Position numbers and translations under genes: made by a program. This document shows, one piece after another, positions 1 through 11,619 of a DNA stretch of 64,000 bases (within the stretch, counting starts at the first letter, position 1; each line of letters starts with the position of its first letter). The notes below the pieces were generated by a model. It had not been told where the DNA came from. It searched no databases and saw nothing but the letters and a program-made list of their open reading frames with translations. Location of the stretch: assembly GCA_050084985.1 (NCBI GenBank), contig JBITNC010000001.1:59954001-60018000 (forward strand). Reading direction: 5' to 3'. The stretch is from Nageia nagi (lineage: Eukaryota; Pinophyta).

Positions 1-956
1 GATTCAATTTTAGTAGTATTTCATGTACCCAGGTGGAATGCATACTACAAAGATGGTTGATTGAAGATAACAAACCATCACCTAGGAATGTAGTTAGCTG
101 TTCCATGGTTTTAGCAGTTAGGCATCGATATCTCAGCTTAAGAACAAAATTAAATATTTCAAGAAAGACCTAATTTGTTTAGTAGATCTATTTTTTAAGA
201 TATTAGCTAAGATACCTTGGAATATTTAGTTCAAAATTATACTTATTTGATTGAAATATTTAGGATATTTAGCCATGATTATAGTATAGTTGTTAATAGA
301 ATTAGGGAATAAAAACCCTTCTTTAAGAGAAGGAACTATGTGAAAATAGTTTTCAATTTCTATGTATTCATCTTGTTGAAATTCATAAAGTAATAAAGGA
401 AAGCTCTTTGATATAGCAAAATAATGTTAGAAAGAAGGAAATGTTGGAGAGAGAGGGCCCACTATCTGGTATTTTTGTCTTCATTTATGTTTAAGTTATT
501 TACATTTGGTATTTTTTAAGATATTGGTTTACTTAACATTATATTTAATTTAGTATATTAAGCTAATTTAGAAATCTCTTATGTTTAATATATTAAGTTA
601 ATTCAAAAAATTTCTTAAGTTCAATCTTTTTGTAGAAGATCAGATAATTAGGATTTAATGATAAAATGCTACAGCTAGTTTATTTCTAGTAATTCTATTC
701 AAGCTTTTCAATTATACATCAATTTAATTATGTTTTTCTATCTCCAAACAATGATTTCTATTGCAAGAAATAGCCTAGATTTGATAAATAATGAGAAGTA
801 GAATATTAACTATCATAACTAGTGAGAGGTTATGTAGGGTGTTTTGAGTACCAGCTATTTGAGCTAACTAGTCCTTCCCTAAGGTTTATTTGAGGTTCTT
901 TATAAGGGGGTTAGTGACAATCCCATTAGTTTAATTGATAGTTCATATTTATTCCA
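1..956. other. Unassigned AT-rich sequence
   Basis: No coding region or recognisable domain is visible here. The stretch near 300-420, with a short hairpin-like segment followed by an AATAAAG-like sequence, resembles the transcribed end of a plant LTR. I found no matching partner in the window, so this is only a suspicion. Similarity to the Copia-1 family starts at about 957. Confidence 0.4.
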
Positions 957-1084
957 ATCAATTAGTGCAACTAGAGTCAACAATACAATCAGATGAGAAA
1001 GAGCGAGACATGGAGTAGAGCGAGACATGGAGTAGAGCTCAACAACAAGTCCAACTTTTATATTCTTATTCCCTATGAAGTTAT

Positions 1085-1980
1085 TTATATTTCTATTACC
1101 CTTGTTTTTTTCTTCTCTTTTTTTTTATAGCAATCAAATTTTTTGTGAATATGGATGCCACAAAAGTTACAATTTCCATCAAACTTTACCTTGAGATTTG
1201 ATTTGCCTACCTTACCTTTTCCATCTCTTTGCTTGAAATAGTTGTTGTTGTTGTTGCTCCTTTCCTCAAACATTTTGGAAGATGAGGGATAAGATTTATT
1301 GTGATGATTGAAATTCTTCTTGAAAGGATTTTTGGTTGCTCTTAGAGCAACATTATTATCTTTTAGAGAAGAGATCAACATCTTTCTATTAAGAGCTTCC
1401 TCATGCTTCAAAAGGAGACTAGAAAGGTTCTCAAGGGAGAATACTTCTTCATCAACAAGTCTAGTCTCAATTACAATCATAAAGTTGCTAAAATTTGAAG
1501 AAAAACTTTGGAGAATGATGAAGACCATGAACTCTTTATTGATCCAATTACACCCATAAGCAACAAGTTATGTCCTAAGGTCAATGATTTTGTTCAAGTA
1601 AATGATAATATTTTCATCTTCCTCTTGATGATATTGAAGAAAATTTTAGAGAATAGTGAACATTCTTAAAAACTTAGATCCAAGGTAAATTTTCTTGAGC
1701 TTATCCCAAGCTTCCTTTATTGAGGTTGATGATGAAATCATAAGGAGTACTTCATTTGACATTGCATGAAAAATCATGGAGGTTGCCAATTCATTCTTTG
1801 TGTTGTATGCCTCAAGTGTCTTCTCAATTGTAGGAGCAACAAGGTTCTCATTAACTATGTATTGAGTCTTCTTTGTCTACAATTCAGCTCTCATTCGAGG
1901 TTCCCAAATACCAAAGTTGGAACCATCAAGAATGTGTTTGGGAAGGTGTCTCCCATATACTACACAAGAATGTGAAAGTG
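1085..1980 (-). pseudogene. Copia-1 gag, broken
   Basis: This is the relic of a Copia capsid/nucleocapsid protein, which packages element RNA in virus-like particles. The C-terminal part (1528-1085, 147 residues) holds a lysine/asparagine-rich stretch and a zinc knuckle reading CNFCGIHIHKKFDC, a correct CX2CX4HX4C. The N-terminal UBN2-like part lies between about 1530 and 1980 in several frames with stops. The corresponding protein in Copia-2 (47637-48480) aligns along its length. This copy cannot make a full protein. Confidence 0.8.
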
Positions 1981-1984
1981 TTAA

Positions 1985-4843
1985 CCTTTGTAAGCATGTG
2001 GTCTAGAGAAATATTTTAAACATTTATACATGTTTTAGATTTATTCAAGTAAATCAATCATACATATTAAATTTAATTAAAAAACATGCTTTAAACAAAG
2101 TTCACATGTGCAAATGTGTACAATATAAACTCATAATACATCCCATTTATCCAACATTTTTGTTATAACTAAGTACCATAAATGAAGAGGGATAATGTTG
2201 AGGCTTATTTTCTTATCTATAATTAGGCCTTCACTTGGATGCCCACAAGGTGGAGCCTAGGTACTACCTATCCTCATCCAGTTCACCTTGAGTAGTAATA
2301 TACTCTCATAAGGAGTACCTACTATTTTCCAAGGTTGTGATGTATGTTGGACCACCAAATTATTAATCTTGATTAGGTTTCAAGTTATCCTCTTAGGTTA
2401 TCAGGATAATCCTTGAATGGATGTGCAGATATGTGGTATCACTACACACATACTTGTCCACATATTAGAGTTATATCCATACCAATAGAAAACTTAGGGT
2501 AATTAAGAATTATAAACTTTTCACCATTTGGATCATCAAATTGAAGGATCTAGTTTGCCTTATTCTCACCTCATGGATCCCCAAACAAGTCATGTTACAA
2601 CATGTATATGTAGATTTATTCATTTTAGGGGTTGCATATTCAACGTTTGCAATTTTTGCATAAATAAATAAAGAAAATACGAAAAAATATAAAGTGCATA
2701 AAAAATGAAACATCATCCATTAATAACTTGGAACCTAAGAGTTCAATGGGTTTTGTTTACTAATCCCTAAAGGACATTTTTACACAAGTCCATTTATAAC
2801 TTTGCATAAAAGATAAATACTTAAAGAGGCATAAAAATACATCATTTCCATAATTTGCACAAGTACATCTTTGCATAAGGATTTTATCAAAATAAACACT
2901 TAAAATCTAAGTAATATACATGCAACATTTACATAAGGATCTAAACATTTTAAGTAAAAAATTCATATTTTTTTTTCTTTTTTTACTTAAAAGCATGATC
3001 TCTTAAAAAAATAGCATTAGCAAAAAAATACCTCTTTTACTTAAGTAATATGAGAAGGTAAAATGCTACTTTATCTAAGTTGCAATTTTATAAGTATTAA
3101 AAAAAAATTCATACTTTTATTATTCAAGTAACTAAATTATGATCCCTCAAAAAATTCATCTCCCTTTTTATTAAGGCTAAAAAATACTTTCAAAGTATTA
3201 AGGAAAAAATAACCTTTACATACTAAAATGTTTAAATTTTTTTGTCTCTCTAACACTTTAAACATTTAGTAGAGATCTTTTAGAAAGTACTAACACTATG
3301 CTAATCAAAGCAAGTGTTTATTTTTAAGCCTTAAAAAATGCCAAAAAGCTTAAAGGACTAGCAATTAAAAATTCCTTTAAACAACTTGCTACATTTTCTA
3401 AAAAAAAGGAAAGGCATTTAAGAGGAATGATAACTTTTTACTCAATGCATTCTATGCATTCCAATGTAATTTAAGAGAAATTCATGATGGGCAAGGTAAA
3501 ATACTTTAAATTTGGGCTATCCTCTTGGAAAAAAAATTTAATGCTTCTAGGTGCATTAAATAAAAAAATATAGTTTGCAAGTTCCAAAAAGACTATACAT
3601 TAAAGACAATCAAAGTTCAAGGGAGGGAGAAGCTGGCAGAGGAAGGCCAAAGAGTAGTTGGCAAGGTGGGGTGGGCCTGAGAGCCACCTATAACATAGAG
3701 AGGAGTGTAGAACAATAGTGCAACAAAGTGAGACTATGAAAAAAGGGGAGGTGAGAGCAAGGTGAGGTGGCTCAATGGGGAGGCCACACAAGGAGTGGAA
3801 GGAGACATAGTATGGGAATAATGATAGGTCAGACCAAATAAAGGGAGAATGATAGGTTAAACAAAGGTAATGTAGGCCATCTAATGTAATATGTGAGTAG
3901 TTTAATAGCCACTAGGGCCTTTCCAATAGACCATGAGGAGTTTAGTAGCCATTAGGGCCTTTCCAATAGGTTGTAAGGAGTTTAATAGCAACTAGGGCCT
4001 TTCCAATAAGCTACAAAGAGATTAGATAGGAATTTAAGGTTTTAACAAGTGTGAGGAGACCAACTAGATCAATTCACCTTTCCCATTGTCCTCAAGCTAG
4101 TAACAAGAAGGTCAGACCTTAGGTCTAGTACTATGTAGGAGAGGAAAAATAAGGGCTAAGGTCAACCAAGATGGAGCAAATAAAGGTGAGACCACTACCA
4201 CTAGCACTATGAAATTTCTCTCCCCATATTAAAAAAAAGGGTTGCCTGAACAAAAAAAATGATGTCCAATTTTTTATTTTATTTTATTTTATAGAGTTTT
4301 GTATATATTAGAAAAATACTTTCTTATATATTTCTCTTTTAAATAAAAAAATACAACTCCTTTTTTTTTTAAATCAAGCTTAAAAAAATACAACTCCGCT
4401 TTTTTTTCAATTTTAAAAAAATCTTCAATATTTGCTTCCAAAGAACTTTAGAAAATATATATATAAAAATTCCTTTTGTTTCAACACAAGATAGTTTATG
4501 AAATATTGCAATTTTTGTTCACTAACCCCCTTTTTTTAATAAAAATTAGCAAAATGCTAAGTATTTTTTTTAAAATAACAACTAAAGAAAAAATTAGTAT
4601 TAAAAAAAATTGCATTATATGGCTAATTTTAAGCATATTTTGTTAACAAAAAAAAGGTAAACTAACATATAACACTAAATATGTTAGTATCATAGCGTAA
4701 TAATCCAAAAAGAAAAAATCAAGGAGGAAGGAATTTATACCTTCTCTTATGTTTACCTCAAACAAGAAAAGTAAACCTCAAAAGATGATGAAGAAGGATG
4801 AAGGATGAATAATCTCCATGATGAAGATGAGCTTCCACACCAT
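1985..4843. other. Copia-1 long untranslated leader
   Basis: This segment of nearly 2.9 kb lies between the primer site and gag of the minus-strand Copia-1. I see no gene. The part at 2200-2900 matches 48690-49330 in Copia-2. A purine-rich stretch at about 3600-4190 corresponds loosely to 50150-50550 of Copia-2. Short A/T homopolymers are frequent. A leader this long is unusual for Copia, where gag normally starts close to the primer site. Confidence 0.6.
3901..4020. repeat. Three tandem 40-bp repeats
   Basis: Three consecutive units start at 3901, 3941 and 3981, spaced exactly 40 bp apart. Each carries TAGCCACTAGGGCCTTTCCA or a close variant. They lie inside the Copia-1 leader. Confidence 0.9.
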
Positions 4844-4855
4844 GCTCTAATACCA
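4844..4855 (-). other. Copia-1 primer binding site
   Basis: On the minus strand this reads TGGTATTAGAGC, one mismatch from the common plant Copia site TGGTATCAGAGC, which is complementary to the 3-prime end of initiator Met tRNA. It sits two bases from the LTR edge at 4858. This fixes both the orientation and the LTR boundary. Confidence 0.85.
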
Positions 4856-4857
4856 AA

Positions 4858-5344
4858 TGAAGGGATTGAAACTTAAAGAATACAATCCTAAAATACCAAG
4901 ATATCTTGACAACTTACTCAATCAACAATATAGTAAAACATAAATTAATCTCACAAAGTGACTCAAGATATAAAGTGGTTCCTCCAACTATGAGTACATC
5001 CAATAACAAGATCTTACTTCATTCACAAAGATAACTTTCTTACAATCCTCTTAAATTCATCTCTTAATATTTCTTTCACAAATTGGTGAATGATCACAAA
5101 GAGGGGGCATTCTATTTATAGGCCAAAATCCCCCTCTTGATTCCCCTTTTAACCATTGTACAAAGGTATGACATGCTACTCCCTTTTACCTAAGGAACAT
5201 GCTCATGACATGGAGTGTAGGACAATTTATATTATCATATTCACTTAAAATACTTAAGGTATATAGTGATACCATTAAGTATTAGTGAATTTACAAAGAG
5301 GAACATTAAAAAACCTTTACAATAATGCATTATACATTCCAACA
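4858..5344 (-). repeat. Copia-1 5-prime LTR
   Basis: This LTR of about 487 bp starts TGAAGGG and ends CCAACA on the plus strand. It matches the Copia-2 LTR at 51199-51699 through most of its length. A TATA-like element (CTATAAATAG, minus strand) lies at 5111-5121 and is shared with the Copia-2 LTR, so this is the probable promoter. Confidence 0.8.
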
Positions 5345-5370
5345 AAAACAAATCCATAAAATTCAATTTA

Positions 5371-5800
5371 CAATCACCAAGTAGACACATCTATGCACCC
5401 AATTCAAGGTTTATGGGTATTTTGGCAGTGAAAGTTCAAAGCTCCCATGGCCTCCACAAACTTTAATATTCAATTTACAAGCACCAAGTAAACACATATA
5501 CATACTCAATTCAAGGTTCATGGATATTTTGGAAATGAATTTTAAAGCTTCCTCATTATAGCCTTCTTAAATGATAACATTCAATTTACATGCACCAAGT
5601 AGATACATACACATATCCAATTCAAGTTTTATGGATATTTTAGAAATGAAATTCAAAGCTCCCTCAAGATAGCCTGCATGAGCCAAAACACTCAATTTAC
5701 AAGAACCAAATAGACACATGGATACATCTAATTTAAAGGTTTATAGGTATTTTTGGCAATGAAGTTTAAAGCTCCCTCAAGATAGCTTGTGTGAACAAGA
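5371..5800. repeat. Four tandem repeats of about 100-111 bp
   Basis: Units begin near 5371, 5471, 5582 and 5693, each with a variant of CAATTTACAAGCACCAAGTA, followed by a shared block on 'ttcaaggtttatgg' and 'aaagctccctcaagatag'. Further copies of the unit occur at about 6801 and 8104, inside larger duplicated blocks. Confidence 0.85.
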
Positions 5801-6161
5801 AGATCAATAATGCATGTATAATAATTAATCCTAGGATTACAATATATGCATGAAATGAAAGATTTGTTAATACTTTTAACCATATGAAATTATAAGGTGT
5901 AAAATTGGCTACATGATGGAACACTATACTTTAAGAAGTGTCAAAAACTAGTACAAAAGTGGTAAGTCAGAAAAATAAGCTAATAATACTTAACAAATGT
6001 TTAACATAGAAATTTAAATTCTATGTTGTCTTACCTCCACAATAAGAATAATAATATGTAAAGGTTGGTTGTCTTTCCCCCAAGATAACATGTTCAAAAT
6101 ATCATGAATTATATAAGCTAGGGCTAGGTAAATTTACAATCTCTTAATAGATATATGACAA

Positions 6162-6710
6162 TTATGCTTCAATATTGTTCAAGATGTTACCACACAACCA
6201 ACTTGAATGCTTCAATAGGTCAAAGAGTTTATTAGCATCCTTATTATAGCAATGAATTGCATATACTATGATAATTTCATGCCAAGAAATTATGTTTTCA
6301 TCATGCATCTTATCAAATAATTCCCAAGCCTTATGTATTCTTCTACATTTTGCATACATATCTATGGTCCTTTTCTAGAAAATCCATTTTATGTATATCC
6401 TATAATCATTGTAGACTATGAAACTATTTTCATTGTACATCTTGTCAAACAACTCTCGGGCCTTGTATATTCTTCCATATTTTGCATACATATTTATGGG
6501 ACTTTTCTAGAAAACCCACTTTGTATGTATCCTACAATAATTGTAGAACATGAAACTATTTGCATCATGCATCTTATCAAACAATTCCTAGGCCTTGTGT
6601 ATTCTACCACATTTTGCATACATTTTTACAAATCTTTTTTAGAAAATCCACTTTGTGCATACCCTATGATCATTGAAAATCATAAAAATTTTATGAAATG
6701 AAATGATTTT
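6162..6710 (-). pseudogene. PPR protein relic, copy A
   Basis: The minus-strand translation contains repeated MYAKCGRIHKA-ELFDKM-type motifs. This is the signature of PLS-class pentatricopeptide-repeat proteins, which bind organelle RNA in plants. The best segment (6359-6162, 65 residues) has MYAKCRRIHKAWELFDKM followed by an S/W-type continuation. Two more units, each ending in a stop, lie upstream at 6360-6710 and repeat about every 130 bp. There is no long frame and no start, so I call it a dead fragment. The plus-strand frame over the same bases is only the antisense of this repeat. Confidence 0.75.
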
Positions 6711-7479
6711 TCCCTATAGACATAGGCATATATGAAGTAAAATACTTTATACCATGTTTGGTAGGTGATTCTCAAGATAGCATGCATGAGCCACAAAATT
6801 TGATTTATAAGAACTAAGTACACACATGTACACACCCAATTTAAGGTTTATGGGTGTTTTGGTAGTGAAATTCAAATCTCCCTCAAGATACCCTGCATGA
6901 CCAAGTATGTCAATAATTCATGTATAATGATTAATCCTATGATTTTAGGATATGCACAAAATGAAATATTGTAGAGAATTTTAAGTAGATGCATTTATCA
7001 GATGTAAAAATGGGTACATGATGAAACACTATACTTTAAGAGAATATCCAAAACCAATTCAAAAATGGTAAGTTAGCAAAAATATGCTTGTACTACTTTA
7101 ATAGCATGAGTGACTCTTATTGCATTATTCATAAGATGCATCATTAACAATTATGCTCATATTCTCAAGCTTTATATTTTTCGTGCATATATACATGCCT
7201 TTTTTAGAAAGTCCATTTTGGGTATACCTTAAAATCATTGCAACCTATGAAATTATGATGATATGTACTAAGAAATGAAGGAACCCATAATATGTTCCAT
7301 TTTTAAATCCAAAAATTAAATACTATGTTGTCTCCCCTACATAATAAGCATAATAAGATGTAAAGGTTGGTTGTCTTTTCCCCATGATAACTTGTTCAAA
7401 ACATTATGAATTAGATAAGTCAGGGCTAGCTACATTTACAAGATCTTAGTAGATATGTCACCATTATGCTTTAGTGTTG

Positions 7480-8000
7480 TTCATAATATCACCATGACAC
7501 CAACTTGGATTCTTCAATAGGTTAAAGAGTTTAAGGGCATCCTTTTTGTAGCAATTAATTGCATATCTTATGATAATTACATTCCAAGAAACTATGCTTT
7601 CATTATGCATCTTATCAAATAATTCCCAAAACTTATGTATTCTTCCATATTTTTAATACATATCTATTGAAAATTTATAAAAAATCCATTTTATGTGTAT
7701 CTTTTAATCATTGTAGACCATAAAACTGTTTGCTTGTGCATCTTATCAAACAACTCTAGGGCCTTGTATACTCTTCCACATTTTGCATACATATCTATGG
7801 GTATTTTCCAAAAAATCCATTTTGTATGTATCTTGCAATTATTGTAGACCATGAAATATTTTGCATCATATATCTTATCAAATAATTTCTAGGCCTTGTG
7901 TATTATTCAATATTTTACATACATGTTTAGAGGCCTCTTTTTAGAAAATTGACTTTATGCATACCTTGCAATCATTACAGACCATGAAACTATTATGAAA
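7480..8000 (-). pseudogene. PPR protein relic, copy B
   Basis: This is a second occurrence of the same PPR-derived segment within the next duplicated block. The minus strand again gives GRIHK-WELFDKMH followed by a tryptophan-containing stretch. It is shifted and interrupted by stops, and more decayed than copy A. Confidence 0.65.
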
Positions 8001-8439
8001 TGAAATAATTTTTCCCTATAGACATATGCATAAATGAAGCAAAACATTTTATATCATATCTGGTAGGTGATTTTCAAGATAGCTTGCACAAATGATAATA
8101 TTTGATTTACAAGCACCAAGTACACACATGCACACACCTAATTCAAGGTTTATAGGTATTTTGGTAGTGAAGTTCAAAGCTCCCTCAAGATATCATGCAT
8201 GGCCAAGTATGTCATTGATTTATGTATAATGATTAATCCTATAATTGTAGGATATATATAAAGTTAAATACTATAGAGAATTTTAGCTAGATGTATTTGT
8301 CAGGTGTAAAATTTGGTATATGATGAAATAGTACCATACTTTAAGAAAGTATGAAAAACCAGTTCAAAATTGGTAAGTTGGCAAGAACATGCTTGTAATA
8401 CTTTAATAGCATGAGTTATTATTATTTCATTATTATTAA

Positions 8440-8560
8440 TATGCATAATTATACTCATATTCCCATGCTTTATGTATTTTTCCATATTTTGCATACATGT
8501 ATACAAGACATTTTTAGAAAATCCATTTTTTATGTACCTTACAATCATTGTAGCTCATGA
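8440..8560 (-). pseudogene. PPR-like relic, copy C (short)
   Basis: A short third segment resembles the MYAK-type unit of copies A and B. It matches about 7140-7270 of the preceding block. It is too short and decayed to say more. A further scrap may lie at 8720-8800. Confidence 0.45.
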
Positions 8561-9069
8561 AATTATTATGATACAGGCCAAAAAATGAAGGAATCCACAA
8601 CATGTTCAATTATTTGACCCAAAAATTAAATGCTATGTTATCTTACCTCCACAATAAGATATAAATGTTAGATATATTCCCCCTATGATAATATGTTCAT
8701 GAATTAGATAAGTTAGAGTTAGCTAAATTTCTAAAAAAATCCATTTTATGTGTATCATGCAATCATTATAAACAATAAAACTATTTGCATCATGCAAAAC
8801 AAGTCATGCTTAATAAGAGCACATGACTTGCTTTCCATTATATGAGTGTATTTGACATTAAATCCAAATACTTCATTAGATCAAATAGTTTAATATTATC
8901 AATACCTTCATTGGTAGATAATAAAATCCTTTAATGTTGTTTTTATAATGACCTTGTAGAGACATGTTTTTATTTAGAAAAAAAGTTATTTGTTTTGAAA
9001 TGGATCAAGTTTAACATTCACCTTTATCTATGATGTGGCCAATTTTAAGGAGATGTTTTGTTAAGCATT

Positions 9070-10018
9070 ATGGATAAAGCATGGTTACACATAGCTAGAA
9101 ATAGCAACAAATATTTTCATGGGTGTTGAATTCAGTACATTTGCAAAAAATAATTTGATGGATCCTAAAATAATCATATGTCCATGTTAGAGGTGCTAAA
9201 ATATGGAAACTTTTAGTTTTGAGGAGGTTCAGAGCACTTTTTTTGGCATGGATTTGATATGACATATAACATTTTTTATTTGCATGGAGAAGAAGCATCT
9301 ACTCATGACCAATATGCATTAGATGCATGCACCACCATGGATAAGAGTAAAAAAGTTGAAAGTTTACAAGATGAAATAGTTGTAATGGAAAATATCAATT
9401 ATTCAAAGAGTGTACAAGAACTACAAGATAATGAGATTGAGTTCAAATATGCTCATGATGAATTTCATAGGTTGGTCCAAGATATTGAAAAATAACCATT
9501 ATACCTAGGTTGTAAAAAGTACACAACATTATAAACAATAACTAAATTATATCATATCAAAGGTAAACATGGTTTTTCAAAAAAAAGTTTAGTGATTTAT
9601 TAAAATTGTTTATAGATATGCTTCCAATTGGAAATACAATTCCAGAGTCCTCATATGCATCAAAGGAAATGATGAAGCCATTGGGATTATATTATGTAAT
9701 GATACATGCATGTAAAAATGATTGTATTTTATATTAGAAATAATATGAAAAACTTTAAGCTTGCCCAAAATGTGGTGAATCATGTTGGAAATTTGACCAT
9801 AATTTAAAAAATAAATTAAATAATAATATTCTTGTGAATGTGTTGAGGTATGTTTCCATTTTAGATAGGTTGCAGGGAATGTATAGGTAAACAATTTTAT
9901 TATAAAAATAGGTTTGTTGTGTTTGTTTCTCTCAACATTATTAGACATGGTTGAAATGAGTTAATTTTTTCTTGTAGCTCTAAAGAGGTTGTAGAGAATA
10001 TGAGATGGTATTCATAGC
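9070..10018 (+). pseudogene. CACTA (En/Spm) transposase, 5-prime part
   Basis: CACTA transposases cut and paste elements that end in CACTA. The start at 9070 gives MDKAWLHIARNS, typical of the transposase-associated N-terminal domain. It is followed by WHGFDMTYNIFYLHGE near 9240-9290. Next come PLYLGCKKYTT near 9497 and the Transposase_21 entry region with LPIGNTIPESSYASKEMMK near 9620 and IHACKNDCILY near 9700, then CPKCGES. Several stops interrupt it. The frame runs up to the Tat insertion at 10019 and resumes at 27798. Confidence 0.85.
10014..10018. repeat. Target-site duplication ATAGC (left)
   Basis: These five bases directly precede the left Tat LTR and are repeated at 27798-27802 directly after the right LTR. 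Confidence 0.9.
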
Positions 10019-10851
10019 TGTTGCAATGAAAATTGAGCTGGAATATAGAATAAAATAAAACAAAAATTATTCTTCAATCTTCATTGAACCTCAAATTATA
10101 TAACATAGATAGACATTGTTGTAATTGCAAAATGATATTCAATCTCAGTTCAAACTACAATTTGCCCTTAGAAGGGACTTTTACAAATGTTATGTGCCAA
10201 AATAAGAGTATAAGATCTCCATTGTTTTTGGGTTGCTTGCTTCTCTTCTTGATGTAGACAACCTGTAAATCCTACACACATGCAAAAGACAATAACATCA
10301 AAGCATCTATGTATAACATTGTATTAAAATGAAACTAGCATAAAACAATAAAAGGAATGAGTTCACAAGATTTTGGCAGCATTACCCTACTTCAGTGTTG
10401 GGTTCAATTGGGTTCCATATCACTTTGTATTAGCTTGTATTTATAGATTTTTCAGGTGAGACGTTCCAAGTCTGGAAAGGGGAAGTGAAGAGCCATCGTA
10501 AGTCGTAATTGACCCCCTCTATCCACCTCATCTTGGAAGACGAAGTGTTCCAACTTCCTTTTTAATTTTTTGTTTGGCTATTGCAGAGTCACCGACGTTT
10601 GTATGTCGAACACGATGATCACCTAAAAATGCCAGTGTTTGATATGGAACGTCGGTGACTGGTTAACTATATTAAAATGATCGCCTAACAGTCAAATTTC
10701 ATCGAAAAGGGGCCATGTGACCATTCATTTTGCATGCACTCGATGAGAGCTATCCAATAATAGGGTTTCTAAACCTATTTTATGTTGTCACACCAAGTTA
10801 TGATTATTCTAATGTTTACTTGGTTAAAGAGGGACATTTTAGGTGTCTACA
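10019..10851 (-). repeat. Tat-1 3-prime LTR
   Basis: The LTR starts TGTTGCAATG and ends GTGTCTACA on the plus strand. My hand alignment with the right LTR gives about 31 substitutions, of which about 4 are transversions, plus 4 one-base gaps. A TATA-like TATAAATA (minus strand) lies at about 10438-10445. Confidence 0.92.
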
Positions 10852-10866
10852 TTTTGCCCCTTTTTG
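10852..10866 (-). other. Tat-1 polypurine tract
   Basis: On the minus strand this reads AAAAAGGGGCAAAA, directly before the 3-prime LTR. This is the standard primer position for plus-strand DNA synthesis and a typical form for Tat elements. Confidence 0.88.
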
Positions 10867-11344
10867 AAATTATCAACCGAAAAATGCGATTGATGATTTC
10901 AAAAATATAGAACGGGAAGCTTTGTTGCTTGAATGTTTGTTGTTGCCTTTTTAAAATATAAGTTTTGACTCAATTTCTTAGGTGAATCAAACTTTTGATT
11001 TATCAAATTATGATAAAATGTGTTTTCTTTTTACATTTGATGTAATTTTGAAAACAAATTTGCATATACCTTAGAAGTAACTATTTTCAGTATGACAATG
11101 TGTTGAGCTTGTGTGACAGTTGCATGACATTTTTGTTATGTCATTTTGTATGTCTAAGTGCACATGTACCGTATAAGCCTTCCTTAGTATATGAGTTCTG
11201 ATGGTGTTGTCCTTTATCCCGACAACAGGGTTTCAAGATGATCTCATGTAACAAAGATACATCACATTTTATCATTATTTGATTTTCTTGACCAATTTAA
11301 GGCTATCCCTGAGAAAAATTTAATGTTCTTAGGGCTATTTCCAA

Positions 11345-11500
11345 ATGTGGCATTTTACTTCCAGTCATAGATGTTTAGTTTAGGTCACTGACGTTTAGTT
11401 TATGTCATCGACATTTAGCTTAGGTTGTCGGCATTTAGTTTAGGTCACCGGTGTTTAGTAACAATCGTCGGTGTTCGTATCCAGGTCATCGATCTTTGAA
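11345..11500. repeat. Short array of CACCGACGTTTAG-like units
   Basis: About six units of 22-26 bp, each a variant of 'gtcaccgacgtttag', lie in tandem. Related motifs occur in the LTR (10589, 10648), at 11880-11950, and at the other end of the element (26680-26815). Confidence 0.75.
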
Positions 11501-11619
11501 AAAGAAAAAGTTTTGTCCTTTTCTCATATGTTTCTTAGCTATCCCTTTCATTGTCTACTAGGGCTATTTACCGTTGCTGATTCATCGATTTCCAGCTGTT
11601 GATATTCATCATATTCAAC

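Larger units (their letters stand above)
957..5344 (-). mobile_element. Copia-1: truncated Ty1/Copia retrotransposon
   Basis: Read on the minus strand, the order is LTR (5344-4858), a Met-tRNA-type primer site, a leader of about 2.9 kb, then a broken gag that stops matching at about 957. Protease, integrase, RT, RNase H and the second LTR are all absent, so this is a 5-prime fragment. The same order, with similar leader sequence, recurs at 46847-51699 (Copia-2), which shows both belong to one family. No target duplication can be read because the other end is lost. Confidence 0.8.
5690..8800. repeat. Larger tandem block, about 1.1-1.3 kb, three copies (last incomplete)
   Basis: The same order of motifs recurs at about 5693, 6801 and 8104. 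It comprises the 110-bp unit above, then a segment around 'gtatactttaagaa', then (in the first two copies) a segment around 'aaggttggttgtctt', then PPR-derived sequence on the minus strand. The third copy is shortened. Divergence between copies is high, so the duplication is old. Confidence 0.75.

Noticed and set aside
6333-6701. 122-codon plus-strand open frame with internal repeats
   Set aside because: It is the complement of the PPR-derived repeats on the minus strand, and the repeat pattern explains it.
8800-8831. Inverted repeat CAAGTCATG...CATGACTTG
   Set aside because: The stem is only 9 bp and has no flanking duplication. There is not enough to call a MITE.
9259-9495. Independent 78-residue gene
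   Set aside because: It lies in frame with and between recognisable CACTA transposase blocks, so it is part of that pseudogene.
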